64,000 nucleotides of DNA from Ustulina deusta. Taxonomy: Eukaryota; Ascomycota; Sordariomycetes; Xylariales; Xylariaceae. Every line of letters begins with the position of its first letter. Position 1 is the stretch's first letter. Position numbers and translations under genes: made by a program. The DNA lies in assembly GCA_023159155.1 (NCBI GenBank), contig JAJNNX010000001.1:1116001-1180000 (forward strand), given 5' to 3'. The notes beneath the pieces are model-generated. The model was not told the DNA's origin and did no database searches. It was given only the letters and a program-made list of their open reading frames with translations. Below are positions 1 through 12,361 of the stretch, one piece after another.

Positions 1-753
1 ATAAAACAATTATAAAAAAAATTAAGTGTTAAAGCAACAATTATAATAACTTTATTTTTAGGCATAATATCTAGTAAAACAAAAAATAATAAAATAAAAA
101 ACAAAATTACTACTATAGATCTAATAACCCTCCTTTATATAATACTAGTCCCTTTTTTAAAAATATAAAAACTAACAAAAGTAATACAAACTAATACTAT
201 ATAACCTGCTAAAATACTAAAAAACCCCCCAAAAAGAACTAAAAAGCTAAAAAACTAACCTAGCAAACCTACCAAACCGGAAAACAACCAAACAAATAAT
301 AGAGCAAAAATATAACCAGACAATATTAAAAAGAAACCCCGGCCCAAGCCCCTAGAACAATAAGCATAACAGCCTATAATATAGGACACAGAGCGGATAA
401 CTATTCGGTATTCCTATAAAAATACTAGAACAAAAACATAAATATAGCAGTGGTTACAAAACTATGGATTAACAAAAAAAAAACAAAAAAACACAAACAT
501 ACCAAAAATACCAGAACTTCGGGCCAGTAGATACCTGGGACACCCAGAAAACTAATAGGCCTAAAGTCATAATACACATAAGAATACAAAAAGAACTAAA
601 GGCAGGAAAAAGGGCCCCAGTCCACCACAAAGACCTAATATAGCTCAACATAAATAGCTATAAACTGCTAGCATACTACAGAGCCCCAAACACAGACGCA
701 GTAGTAGAATATATTACTACACTAGAACCACCAGAGAACTGCCTAGCAGTAGG
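1..753 (+). mobile_element. LINE (non-LTR) retrotransposon, left part: endonuclease domain
   Basis: This is the 5' visible part of a non-LTR retrotransposon, mutated toward A+T. In the plus frame ending at 753 the translation contains blocks typical of the APE-type endonuclease of fungal Tad-like LINEs, such as FGPVDTWD near 530, LLAYYRAP near 670 and EPPENCL near 730. The frame stops at the copia insertion and resumes at 8215 with the next endonuclease block (NLNARHPDWEPGA), so both parts belong to one element. Several stops interrupt it, so it cannot be active. The left end lies outside the window. Confidence 0.75.
749..753. repeat. Target site duplication GTAGG, left copy
   Basis: The five bases GTAGG directly precede the 5' LTR and are repeated exactly at 8210-8214 directly after the 3' LTR. 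This is the duplication length expected for Ty1/copia integrases. Confidence 0.85.
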
Positions 754-903
754 TGTTAGAATGTGGAGATTAGGTACACTCTATCCTCTGACTATATGTA
801 TTACTAGATTCCCTCGGACCCTTGGTCCTTAATTCTTTTTTCTGATTATCTTAAATATATAAGACATTCTGCTTACTTATATATATATTTATTTATTTTA
901 ATA
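754..903 (+). repeat. 5' LTR of the copia element
   Basis: This 150-bp repeat matches 8060-8209 over its full length. The first 80 or so bases differ by only a few transitions. From about 835 onward most C and G positions have become T and A, so mutation begins inside the LTR and increases toward the element body. Confidence 0.9.
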
Positions 904-915
904 GGTTATAAGCCT
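904..915 (+). other. Primer-binding site, initiator-tRNA anticodon type
   Basis: Directly after the 5' LTR lies GGTTATAAGCCT. This fits GGTTATGAGCCC, the complement of the initiator tRNA-Met anticodon arm, after G-to-A and C-to-T changes. Copia-class elements are known to prime from the internal (half-tRNA) part of initiator tRNA. Assignment is by position and near-match. Confidence 0.6.
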
Positions 916-3829
916 AGAATAGCTTACCTATATTGTTTTTAATATAAACGCTACTTAATAGTCTTGCTTGATTTAAACGCTAATAAACTTATAACTTTTT
1001 ATAAACGTTTTTCCGATCTTTTATTACAATAAAACTTTTTAAAACATTTTAATATTAAATAAAAATATTAATTTTAAACAAAAGCTAATTTGCCCTACTT
1101 ATTTTATAAACGTTATATAATATATAAATATTTTATTTAATTTATATAATTTTTAATATAACAAACAAACAAAACTTTTTTTTTAAAACCAAAACAAATA
1201 AAAATTCTAATATTACTTATTTTTTTTATTGCTTTTATAAACTAAAGCTAACTTAAAACGTTATAGCGTAATTTAACTATTAAATTTTTAGCTTTAATTA
1301 TTTATTAAATATTTTAACTATAAAACTTTATTAATACTAAACTTAACAAAAAAAGTTCTTATTATTAGCTATTTTATTTTTTAAATATTTTAAAATATTT
1401 AATCTTTTATTTTTAAATATTTATAATCTATTTATTTAAATAAAACCAAAAATATAATATTTTTAAATACTAAATAATATTTTTTTAAATTAAAGCTATT
1501 TTTTTATTTTTTTACTTTTAAACTTTTTAATAAAAATAATTTTTTATATTTTATTACTAAATTAATTATTGCTTTACTTAATTTATTTATAAATAAATCT
1601 AAAAGCAAATTTTTTTTATTTAATAATATTTTGTTTTATAATTTATTACTAAATTTATAACTTATATTACTACTTTTTTTATTTTTAAATAAATTAAACC
1701 TTTTTAGTTTTAAAATTATTACTTAAAGATTTTTTTTATTTTTTTATTTCTAATTCTAGTGCTACTTGTACGTATAGTAGTATCTATACTAGTTATTTCT
1801 ATATAATTAATAGTACTTATATTTGCTCCTATATGTTTAATAGTACTTAAACTAACTAACTATATATTAATACTAGTATTTTTACTTGTTTTTTTTATAT
1901 TTTTAATAATATATTTTTAGGTGCTACTAAGCCTACTATTTATTATATAAAAATTTAAATAAAAAGCTATTATTTTTATTTTTAATTTTAATATTAAAGC
2001 TTTAGTTTTTAAAACCTATTTAAAAATAGCTTAGCAAAATAATTATAATAAATAAAATTAAATTAATAAGTTTAAAATCTATTTTTATAATAAACTTTTT
2101 TATAAATTATATTAAGTTTATTAAAAAAATATTTAAATATTTATTAATAATAAAATATAAATAATTTTTATTTAAAAAAACTTAAGCTTTGATTTTTATT
2201 TAATAAGTTAGCAAAAATATTATTACTTATTAAAAAAAAATTAAAAACTAAAAAAATAAATAAAATAAAGCTTATATAACAATTTAAAATTAATTTAAAC
2301 CTAATATTTAAGCAATAATTAAATATATTAATATAGTTTTTTATAATATTACTACTTTTATATAAATAAAAATTATTAAAAAATTCAAACTTTATAGCAG
2401 TGCTATTTTTTAATTATTAATATATAAATAAAATAATATTACTTTAGAGTTTTATAAAAATAATATAACTAAGCTAGCTTTAAAACTTTAAATTATCTAA
2501 AACAAATTAATAAAACTAAATAATATTTATATTATTATAGAACTAATTTTTATTAATAAGTTTTTTAATTTTTTTAAATCTTTTTTTAATATATTTTTTA
2601 TTATATTTTTTTAATATTATAATATTATATCTAAACAAAATAAAAATAATATAATTATAAAAAAAGCTATTATTTTTAATAAAGCTATTATAGCTACTAA
2701 ATAAAAATAGTAAAATTAAAAGCTAAAAAAAAGCAATATAAACTTACTAGTTTTTAATAAAAAGCTTAAGTATATTTATTATAAAAAGATTTATTTTTTA
2801 TAAAAAGATTTTATTAAGTTTTTTTAGCTAGCTCCTAAAAAATAACAAAAAAAAAAAAAAAAAAGCAATAAACAAAAATATAAAAAAAGCAAAAATAATA
2901 ATAATAATAACCCTATTAGTTATAATTTTTTTTTTTTGCTACTAATAGTTTTAAATTTTTTAATTTTAATTTTATTAATTTTAGTTTTACTATTAATATA
3001 GCTTTAATTATAATTTTAAAACTAAGTTTTTTTATTAAAATATTTAGTATTAATATAAATATTACTATTTTTTTTAACTAAAATTATATTAATTATTATT
3101 TTTAATATATTTAAACTGTTTTATAGCGTTTTAAAAAAATCTTATATAGCTAATATTTTTTTAAAGTTTAGCTTTGCTAACTTTAGCAATATAATAAGTA
3201 GCTTTTTTATTAAAAAACTAAAATTTATTATTATTTTAAATATAAGCTATAATTAGTACTTTTTTTATAATTATAGTAGCTTTTTTAATATAAAAAAGTA
3301 TACCGGTCTAAAGATATTAAGAATAAAAAAAAATAGTAGTATTTAAAAAGATAAAAAACTATATAATTATTTTAATAATAAATAGCTAGAAAAAGTAAAT
3401 AATTTTTTATAACGCTACTTATTTTTTTAAAAGCAGAGTAAATCTAATTTTTATTTTTTAATTTTTAAAAAAAAAAGCTAAATTTCTTTTTTGCTATAAT
3501 AAAGCTTTTAGTACCAAAAAAAAAAACTATTTTATAATAACTAGAACTATTAGTAGCTTATATTTAGTTAATACTCCTAATAATAATATTAATATTATAG
3601 CTTTAAATATTAGTTTTTATATTTATTTTCTATTTAACCTTAGAATATAAATCTAATATAAATAACTAGAACATTTAAGTAACTAAAGCTTAAAAAATCT
3701 AATAAACTATTTAACTAAAATATTTCTTATCTAAAAATATTATTTTTATAAAACTTATATTAAAAAACAAATAAAAAAACCCCCTTATATAAAATCTTTA
3801 TAAAAAAAAATACAAAAACTAGAATTATT

Positions 3830-4440
3830 ATATATAGATTTTATAAATATACTAATTAAAATAAACCAAGTTATAAAGTATAATAAGTTAACTTAGTAAG
3901 TAATTATTAGAAATAATTTTATTAAAATAATTTAAGTATATTTTATAAAATTAATTTTAGAATTTTTAAAATTGTTCTAAACTTTTTTTAATTAAAAAAA
4001 ACAACCAAAGCAAAAATGCTATACTATTACCTTAGATCAAGGATTTATATTTATAAAAAATGTTTTCGAAGCGCTATATTATAATAAAAATATAATATTA
4101 TATTTTTTAGCTATTAATTAATATTAATAAAATAGTATTATTAAAAAAGTTATAGAAATATTAAAAAATATTGTTTAATAATTACTAATTATAGCTATTT
4201 TATTTAGTATTAATTTTTATTACTAGCTAGTACTAGTTTATATTACTATATATTTAAAAAATCTATATTTAATTAATAAACTAGAAAAAAAAATATTTTA
4301 TAAAATATAGTATAGTATTTTACTAGACTTAGTATATTTTCGAACTATTAAAAATTTAAGCTTTTATTTTTTAAAAAGCAGAGCTTTTATTTTTAATAAA
4401 AAAACAAAACTTTATATTATACTAAAATATTAAAAAAAAA
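3830..4440 (+). pseudogene. Copia integrase remnant
   Basis: Plus-strand translation shows blocks of a retroviral integrase core in order: a YIDFI block near 3835, a degenerate DxGxxF block near 4030, an IEILKNIV-like block near 4160, and then the copia-specific stretch with YLKN and a tyrosine-rich KIWYS block near 4250-4320. Stops and A/T-biased substitutions interrupt it. Its position upstream of reverse transcriptase is the copia order. Confidence 0.65.
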
Positions 4441-5329
4441 ATACTACAAATTATTTTATTTTTTTAAATTTTAGTTAAATAATTTATATAAATAATATTA
4501 AGTTTAAAGAACATTAAATCTATGTTTTTATTAAAAACTAGTTTTTTATATATAAAATAGTATATTTTGTTTTAAACGTTAATAAAACAACTATAATAAT
4601 AAGAACTAAAAATATTATTAAGCAAAAAGCTAATATTAAACATATTAAATTTTAGATCCTTAATAAATTAAAAAATAATATAAATAATATAACTAATAAA
4701 AATGCTAAATTATTTATTTTAACAGGAAGTATTTTTTTATATACTTAAAAACATATATATAAATATATGTTTAAAAAATCTCTAGAAAATATTATATTAC
4801 TTCGGTTTAATAGAACTATTTGTAGTTAAACCTTTTTTTTTATACTTAAACTAAACATTAGTTCTAAAATAGTTAATAAAAATAATTCTAAGCAAAATTT
4901 TTTTATATAAACTTTGAATAATTTAAATAATAAGTTATTAATATTATAAAACTATATTATAGTAATGCTATTTTTAAAAGTTCAAAAAAACTATTTTAAC
5001 TTATGTTTTAAAGTAGAATAACTTAAATAGCTTTAATTATTAGCGTTAAACTTAGTATATAAAGCAGTAATAAATTAAATTAATATTAACTTATTTTAAA
5101 TAATAGTATTACTTATTAGTATTATATATGCTTTTTTTTAGCAAAAATAACTGAACTAAAAATAGTTAACTAAACTAAAAATAGCGCTTATTAATATAGC
5201 TAGTATAAAAGTATAAAAAACAAACATAAATTATTAGTTAATAATAGGACTTAAGTGCTTTATAATTTTTTATTAAAACATAAAATATTGTTTAAAAAAT
5301 AAATATTTAAACTAAAACGCAAACTAAAT

Positions 5330-5800
5330 AGGTCGATCGCCTATTATAAAGCTTGCTAAGTAGTTAAAAGTTTTAAATAAATAAAAAGCTTTAACTATAA
5401 TAAAACCTTTGCTTTAATAATTAAACTTATAAGCTATAAAGCAATTTTTACTATTATTGCAGCCCTTAATTTTAAGCTTAAATAAATAAATATTAAAACA
5501 GCGTTTTTTTATAAAAAAGTAAATAAAAAAATTTATATTAAATAATTAACTAAATTCAAAAATAGTACTAATAAAGTATATAAATTATAAAAAGCTTTAT
5601 ATAGCTTAAAGCAAGCATTTAAAATCTAGTATAAAATTTTAGCTATTTTTTTTAAAAGAACTTAGCTTTATTTTTTTAAACATTAATATTAAAATGTTTG
5701 CTAAAAAATATACTTATATTACTATTTATATAAACAACCTTTTAATTATTGCTTTTTTTATAAAAAAAATTAATAAAATAAAGTTTGCTTTATATAATAA
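5330..5800 (+). pseudogene. Copia reverse transcriptase remnant
   Basis: Near 5395-5470 the plus strand encodes FNYNKTFALIIKLISYKA, the copia RT block with aspartates and glutamates turned to asparagine and lysine. Near 5724-5756 the catalytic YVDD box appears as YINN, so both catalytic aspartates are lost by G-to-A change. This is the pattern expected from RIP. Confidence 0.75.
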
Positions 5801-6149
5801 ATTTAATATAATAAATCTTAAACTTTATTTATATTATTTAGAAATAACTATTAAAAAAAACTAGCCTAATAAAGCAATTTATTTTAAGTAAAATGTTTAT
5901 ATAAAATTTTTTTTTTAAGATTTTGATTTTTAGAAAATAAAACCTAAAAATATTTTTATAAAAACTAAAGCTTTTAAACTACTACTAGTAAATTATATAC
6001 TTATACTTAAAAATAAAGCTTAGTATATAAGTATTATAGGGTTATTAATATATGTTATATTTAATATTTAACTTAATATTATATTTGCTATTTTTTTTTA
6101 TAGTTAATTTATAGCAAAACTTAATAAAGCTTATAAATTAGTAGTTAGC

Positions 6150-6430
6150 TATATTTTTAAATATTTAAAAAGAACTATAAATATAAAATTAGTATATTAT
6201 AAAAAACTTTAAAACTTAGTTAGCTATATTAATATAAATTATACTAGCAATTAAAATATTTATAGGTCTATTTTAGAATATATTTTTTATATTAGTAGTA
6301 GAACATTTAGCTAAAGTTTTAAGCAATAAGCTACTATATTTTTATTTTTTTATAAAACTAAATATATTAATTAAATATAAGCTACTAAAAAAACTATTTA
6401 ATTAAAACTATTATTAAAAGAACTAAACGC
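6150..6430 (+). pseudogene. Copia RNase H remnant
   Basis: The plus strand carries a mutated version of the copia RNase H block (SYINxNYTSN, an altered VDADYA box, near 6220-6250), followed by a YIFYIS-like block and the SxSSKxQA region near 6310-6340. It is interrupted by stops. Confidence 0.65.
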
Positions 6431-8059
6431 TATTTAAAGAATAAATATTATAATTATTTATAAAAATAATTAAAAAATTATTGCTTTAGTAAATAACTTT
6501 TTATATTACGTTAATATTAAATATATAACTATTTAGCTTAAGTTTGTTTATAAATAATAGGCCGATAATAATATTAAATTTTAATATATTTTTATTAATT
6601 AATAAGTAATAAATAGGTTAACTAAAGTATTATTAAAAAATAAATTTTTAGTTTTTTAAAATATTTTAAGCTTAAAGTAAATAAAAGCAAGATTAAGCAA
6701 AACTTTATATATTTAATAATATTATATTTTAAAAAGCTATAAAAATATTTATTTATATAGAACTTATTTAATTTGTTTTTAAAAGTTTTTATTTTTTTAA
6801 GCATTTTATTTTAAAAAATTTTTAAATTTATTAATATTTACTACTATTTTTAACAAAGTATTCTATATATTAATAAAGCTACTTTATAACTAAAAATAAT
6901 AAAATAATTATATAATTATTACTATAAAAGATTTTATTATTATTATTTATATATTATTATAAAAACTTTAAATTTATTAAAATAACTTTATTTATTAATA
7001 CTAAGCTATTAGTTACTATACTATTTAATTTTATTATTACTATTTATTTTAAAATAATATTAAATAAGAGTTTTTATTATTAGCTATTAAAAATATATTT
7101 ATATTAAACCTAGTTAATTTTTTTATAAAATTATTAATATATTTAAAATTAATTAATAATTAATTAATTAAATATTTAAAATAATATTATAATTTTATAA
7201 TTATAGCTATATTTTATATCTATTTAAAATTAATATTTTTTAATTATTTAAAAAAAAAAAATTAAAAAATTAGTAATATAATGTTTAATATTTATATTTA
7301 GAATATATTTAGTATGTTTTATAACTACTAAAAAAATAACAAAAAAACTTACATAAGTTTTTTTTATGTTCTAACTAAACAACTAATAAAAAACCTATAA
7401 AAAGATATAAAATAATATATTTTTACTATAGTAATAATAGCCAACTTATTTAGAAATAAAGTTATAATATTCTAGAACTATAACCTTATTTAAAATATAA
7501 TAATTAGATTACGTACTAAAAATATCTTTTAAAAAAAACAATAAATTTTTTTAAACTTTATTTCTAAAAAAGTTTAAACATTTATAATATAATATAATAC
7601 TAATAATATATTTAATAACTAAAACTTATATTTATTATATAACATACTATAAATTTATTAATAAGTAGCTATAAAAAATCATTTCTATTTAGGCCTTAAT
7701 AACCTAAAACTAAAAAACTACGTATACTTAGCTAGGTAATCCGTATGTTATTACTAACTAGCTTATATTTGTTTCTTTTTTTTTTTTCTACAGAGGTTTT
7801 TTATAGGTTCGGCTAGTACTAGGAACTCCAGACAGAATAAAAAAAAAACACTAAAAATACTAGCAAGCTTTTAGAACTCTAATATATTAAAGCTTCCTAT
7901 AAAAAGGACCTACTACGAATTACAAAAAAGGAAAATCTAGTAATATACTTAAAATTTTCCAAAAACGTCAAAACACTATATCTACTATCCGTATCTATAG
8001 CTTATATTTTATATAATCATATCAAACAACTCAACGTACGAGTTTAGAGTAAGTAGAAG

Positions 8060-8209
8060 TGTTGGAATGTAGAGATTAGGTACACTCTATCCTCTGACTA
8101 TATGTATTACTAGATTCCCCCGGACCCTTAGTCCTTAATTCTTCTTTCTAATCATTCTGAATACACAAGACATTCTGCTCACTTGTATACATATCCACTT
8201 ATCTTGACA
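8060..8209 (+). repeat. 3' LTR of the copia element
   Basis: This is the 150-bp partner of 754-903. It starts TGTTGG, ends TTGACA, and is nearly free of RIP-type changes along its whole length, unlike the 5' copy. It is followed at once by GTAGG, the target duplication. Confidence 0.9.
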
Positions 8210-8214
8210 GTAGG
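8210..8214. repeat. Target site duplication GTAGG, right copy
   Basis: Exact copy of 749-753. Removing 754-8214 restores the reading frame of the LINE endonuclease domain across the junction. Confidence 0.85.
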
Positions 8215-11200
8215 AAACCTAAACGCCAGACACCCGGACTGGGAACCAGGAGCCGCAGTACTCCATAGAGGATAAAGAGTTGCAGACTGGTCGGCCAGGG
8301 CGGGAATGAACTTTATAAGCATACCAAAGGAGCCAATACACCAAGCAAGGCACGTTATAAATATACTGTTTTTAAATATACCTTTTATTAAAAGCCAAGT
8401 AGCCAAAGAGCTAGAAACCCTGTTAGACTATAAGCTATTATAAATAATACTATTTTAAAAGAACCTAGTACGTCCTTTAAAAAAAGCAATAAAAGTTCTT
8501 ATTAAAAATAAAAAACTAGTATAGCTAAAAGATCTAATTAATACAAAAGCTAATATATTACTAAATATAAAAAAAGCTACTAGTATAAAATAAATAAAAA
8601 AAGCTGCAGAAGTACTGATAACCTTAATATTAGTATATATAAAAATAATTAAAACAAAAAAACAAAAACAAAAAAAAGTAATACTATAATAAATAATAAA
8701 ATATATAAAAGCATAAGCTAACTTTAAAAGGTTACTAAACATTAAAAATATAAAAACTACTTAGTAAAAACTATTTACTATAATTAAAAAAGCAAAAAAA
8801 AAGTACTAAAAAAATTAAATCAATAATATAAAGTTAGACAAAAAGCTACTAAAAATAATAAATTAGTATAAATAAAAAGGCATAATTATTTTACTGCTAT
8901 TTATAAATAAAAATAAAATAAAAGTTAAAACAAAAAAAAAAGCCAAATATTTTACTTAAAACATTCTAAAAAAATTTAACTTAAAAAACAACTTACTAAT
9001 AGTTAAACTTCTAAAACCCAAAAACTAAATATATTTTCTTTAAAGCTATAGAATAACTATAAAAAAAGTCTAAAAATATACTACTAAAATAATATTAATA
9101 TTACTAAAAAAAGACCTAGTAATAATAAAATATTTTATTATAATATAACTTATAATAAAAAAATATTACTAAAACCTACTAAAAAAATACTTTAAATATA
9201 GCGTTTTTTTAAAGGTCTAAAAAAGAGCTAATATAATCTTACTTCTAAAAGTAGGCAAAACTAACTTTATATTATATAAATCTTAAAAACTAATTGTTCT
9301 ACTATTATATATAAGCAAAAGTTTTAAAAGATTTATTATATAATAAATAATCTAAATAATCTTTTAAACTAGTTTAATAAACTTATAATACGCTAAAATA
9401 GTATTTAAAAAGTTAGCAATAAATTTAGTAACTAGTTTAGTATATAATATCAAGCTTGCTTTAATAAATAAAATAATAGTTATACTAGTTATATTAAATA
9501 TATAAAAAATAAACTTATAACTAAAATAATAAAGCAAAACTAGCCTACTTTAGTTATAAAAATTATAAGAAATTTTTTAATAAAATAAATAATTACTATA
9601 TATTTAGAAAATATAGTAATAATACTAAAAATAGCTAATTATAGTATATTATAAAGCTTTTTAGTATTACTAATATTTTATATACTATATTTATACAAAC
9701 TAGTAAAAAAAAACCCAAATAAATAGGGTTATATTAATAACGTAGCAGTGCTAGCTATAAAAAAAACCCTAAAATAAAGCATTAAAAAAGCCAAAAAACA
9801 AATAAACAAGATCTTAAAATATAAACAAACTAATAAAATAATGTTTGCCTCTAAAAAAATAAAAGCTATCTATTTTATAAAAAGCTAAACCAGAGCTAAC
9901 CTTATTATTAAGCTTAAAAATAGCACCTAAATTATATTAGTCCTATTAAACAACTTTTCTAAACTTAAATAAATTCTAGTATTATGCTAGTTAAGCGTAT
10001 ACCTAGATAGAAAACTATAGTTCTGCTAGCACATAAAAAAAAAGCAGCCAAAGAAATAAAAATAGCCAACTATATTAAAGCTATTTTAATAATAATATAA
10101 AGCCCCTAAACTATAGGACTTTAGAAAATAGTTAACTCGGTCCTATTACTAGTACTCTTATATAGATATAAAGCCTAGTATAAAAAACAAAAAAAACTAG
10201 CAAGCAAAACAATAAATAGCCAATACTAAACAATTAATATAAAGCTAAAAAGCCACATATAAACAGTCCAGCAGGCACTACTAAAAGCAGTATAAAAAAT
10301 ATTATTAATATAAAAAACATTCTTTAAATATATCTTTTTTATAGCTAATAGGATTCCAACAGCAGATATAGCCCTAAAATAAGCTAGGAATAGATATGCT
10401 TTTAAGATTAAAATAGTTTATAAAACCTATTTATTAGTACTTTAAGCAGTACTAAAAATAATCTAATAAAACAAAAAAACCAGTAGCTAATAATACACCT
10501 ATACAAACCTGCAAATAATAGCCAACTTTATACTAAACATTAAAAAAACAATACTATACTTACCTAAATATTTAAAAAACTTAAAAACCAACTTAACTAT
10601 AAGTATTAATAAAAAAATAATAATAATAAAATTTAAAAAATAGTTCGCTAACTAATTAATATTTAATATTATAGTTTTTTTAAACGGATCAAAAACTAAA
10701 AATAATTTAAAATATAAATATACTATATATAAAAAATAAATATTAATTATAAAAAACTAAGCAAGCCTAGATCTTTATAAAATAATATTTAATATAAAAG
10801 CTTTAAAAGTACTAAAAAAACTTTAAAAAGCTTTAAAACAATACTTAAATAATATTATTATAATTTTTTGTATAAATAATATAGCAATACTATAGAACGT
10901 TTAAAAAAACGCTTTAATAATATTATAATAGGTTTTTATAAAAATTTATAAACTAATTAAACGTTATAATATTAAAATATACTAGAGCCTAAAGTATTAC
11001 AATATTAAAAGTAACAAACAAACAAATATTTAAATAAAACTTAAAATAAAAAAAAAACCCTAAAACCCTAATATAATATTTATAATAGCTAGCCTAAAAC
11101 ATAATACCAAACTAGAAATTAAATAAATAATAAAAAATTAGCTTAAAGATAAAAATACTAATATTTCTAGTAGCTTTTTAGTAATAAAAATTAAATATAA

Positions 11201-11560
11201 GCCAAAAAAGTACTTAAAAGCACTATACTTATTCTAAAAAACCTTAAACTAATATTTAAATATTATAGTAGCTTATAAAAACTATAAATAATATTATAAT
11301 AAATTTAACTATAATAATACAAAAGTTTATTATATTTATATTTTTTATTTTAAAGAAGCGTTTAAAAAAGGCCCGGAATATATAGTCTATTATAAAATTA
11401 CAAAAACCTACAAAAATAAATAGCCTAAGCTACCTAAGCTAAACAAAAAATACAATAGTATAAAATAGCTAGCAAACAGCTAGCTAACAAAATTATATAA
11501 ACTAGAGCTAAAAAATATAATAAATAAATATAAATATTAAGTTTAGCTAATTAAATATTT
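8215..11560 (+). mobile_element. LINE retrotransposon, right part: endonuclease, RT and C-terminal domains
   Basis: This continues the element at 1-753. The first 200 bases are nearly unmutated and encode the endonuclease block with HPDWEPGA and then VADWSARAGMNF, IHQARHVI and NILFLNIPF. Farther on, the plus strand keeps an RT thumb-like region near 9990-10200 with YLDRKL, AHKKKAAKE and a VLLLVLLY-like core, and an RNase-H-linked region near 10240-10500. A His/Cys-rich end similar to those of fungal LINEs follows near 11340-11450. Stops are dense and RIP-type bias is strong after 8440. The 3' end is my estimate, since no poly-A tail is clear in this background. Confidence 0.65.
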
Positions 11561-12361
11561 TATAGTTTTCTAAAAGTTTTATTAAATAATAAGCTATTAT
11601 AATAAAATATGTTTACTTTTTTAATTAAAAAAAAAGTAGTACTATTTAAAAAAAATATATATAAAAAAAATAAAAGCTTATAAAAAAAAAAACAAAAAAA
11701 AAAACAAAAAAAAAAAACAAAAAATAGTTCTATTTTAAGCTTTAGCAGCTTAAAAAACAAAAGTATATAATTATTAATTTTTTTTAAAATAATAAAATTA
11801 TAGCGTTCGGATAGTAATAATAATAACAAAAAATCAAAAAGCCTAAAACATACATAAAATACAAAACAATAAAAACAAACTATAATAGTAATACTAAATA
11901 ACTATTTACCCTAATAAATATACTAATTTAAACTTATAAAAAAAATAATAAAAGCTAGAACTTATTAATATTGCTAAAGGACCTAGCCTAAAAATAAAAA
12001 GTATAACTTTTAGCTTAAAAAATTAGGTTGTAGCAACTATAAGTACTAAAATATTAAGCTTATAAAGCATGATCTAGTATTATACCTATAATATATAATA
12101 TCTAAGATAGAATATATAATAAATAGAGCTTGCTACGTTTTATACTTTTAGGGAAGTTTATAAAGTGGTGTTTTTGCCCCGTACTAACATTAAACAGAAT
12201 TAATCAATCAATCAATATAATCCGGGTGGTTGATCTTGTCCTGCTCCTAAAGGGCATCTAGTACTAGTTAGATGTTATAAAGTTCCTATCATGACAAGAG
12301 ACAGTAGCGTATAATGTGAAATTTCCAAACTGGGAGTGATAACGGAACGTAATGATGAGCA
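11561..12361. other. AT-rich transition without a recognisable gene
   Basis: To about 12,130 this is strongly A+T-biased DNA with long A runs (11,640-11,720), probably the decayed end of the LINE or another repeat. From 12,140 the composition becomes normal. I see no coding frame. Confidence 0.6.
12120..12216 (-). repeat. Possible inverted partner of the repeat at 15390-15485
   Basis: Read on the minus strand, this segment has a GATT tetranucleotide run, then a TTTAAT block, then CGGGGCAAAAACA, then a CTTT...CCCTAAAAG block. The plus strand at 15,394-15,475 shows the same order: a TTGG run, TTTAACG, CGGGGAAAACAG and CTTT...CGCTAAAGG. The similarity is partial and consistent with RIP-type divergence. 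The two copies face each other around the polyketide synthase fragment. Confidence 0.4.

Larger units (their letters stand above)
754..8209 (+). mobile_element. Complete Ty1/copia LTR retrotransposon, RIP-mutated
   Basis: The element is 7,456 bp long and bounded by 150-bp LTRs that begin TGTT. The right LTR ends in CA, and the left one ends in TA through a C-to-T change. The flanks carry the 5-bp duplication GTAGG. Internal pol domains in copia order lie on the plus strand: integrase, then reverse transcriptase, then RNase H. Almost every possible C-to-T and G-to-A change appears to have occurred inside, leaving stops throughout, so there is no usable protein. The insertion lies inside the endonuclease domain of a LINE and is therefore younger than it. 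The copia assignment rests on domain order, LTR shape and the primer-binding site. Confidence 0.9.

Noticed and set aside
8179..8406. 75-residue minus-strand frame over the 3' LTR junction
   Set aside because: The plus strand here clearly encodes the LINE endonuclease, so this frame is its shadow.
11560..11829. 89-residue minus-strand frame with long Phe/Leu runs
   Set aside because: It is a product of poly-A and poly-T tracts in RIP-type DNA. The same applies to the frames at 6,622-6,804, 8,455-8,742 and 46,565-46,840.
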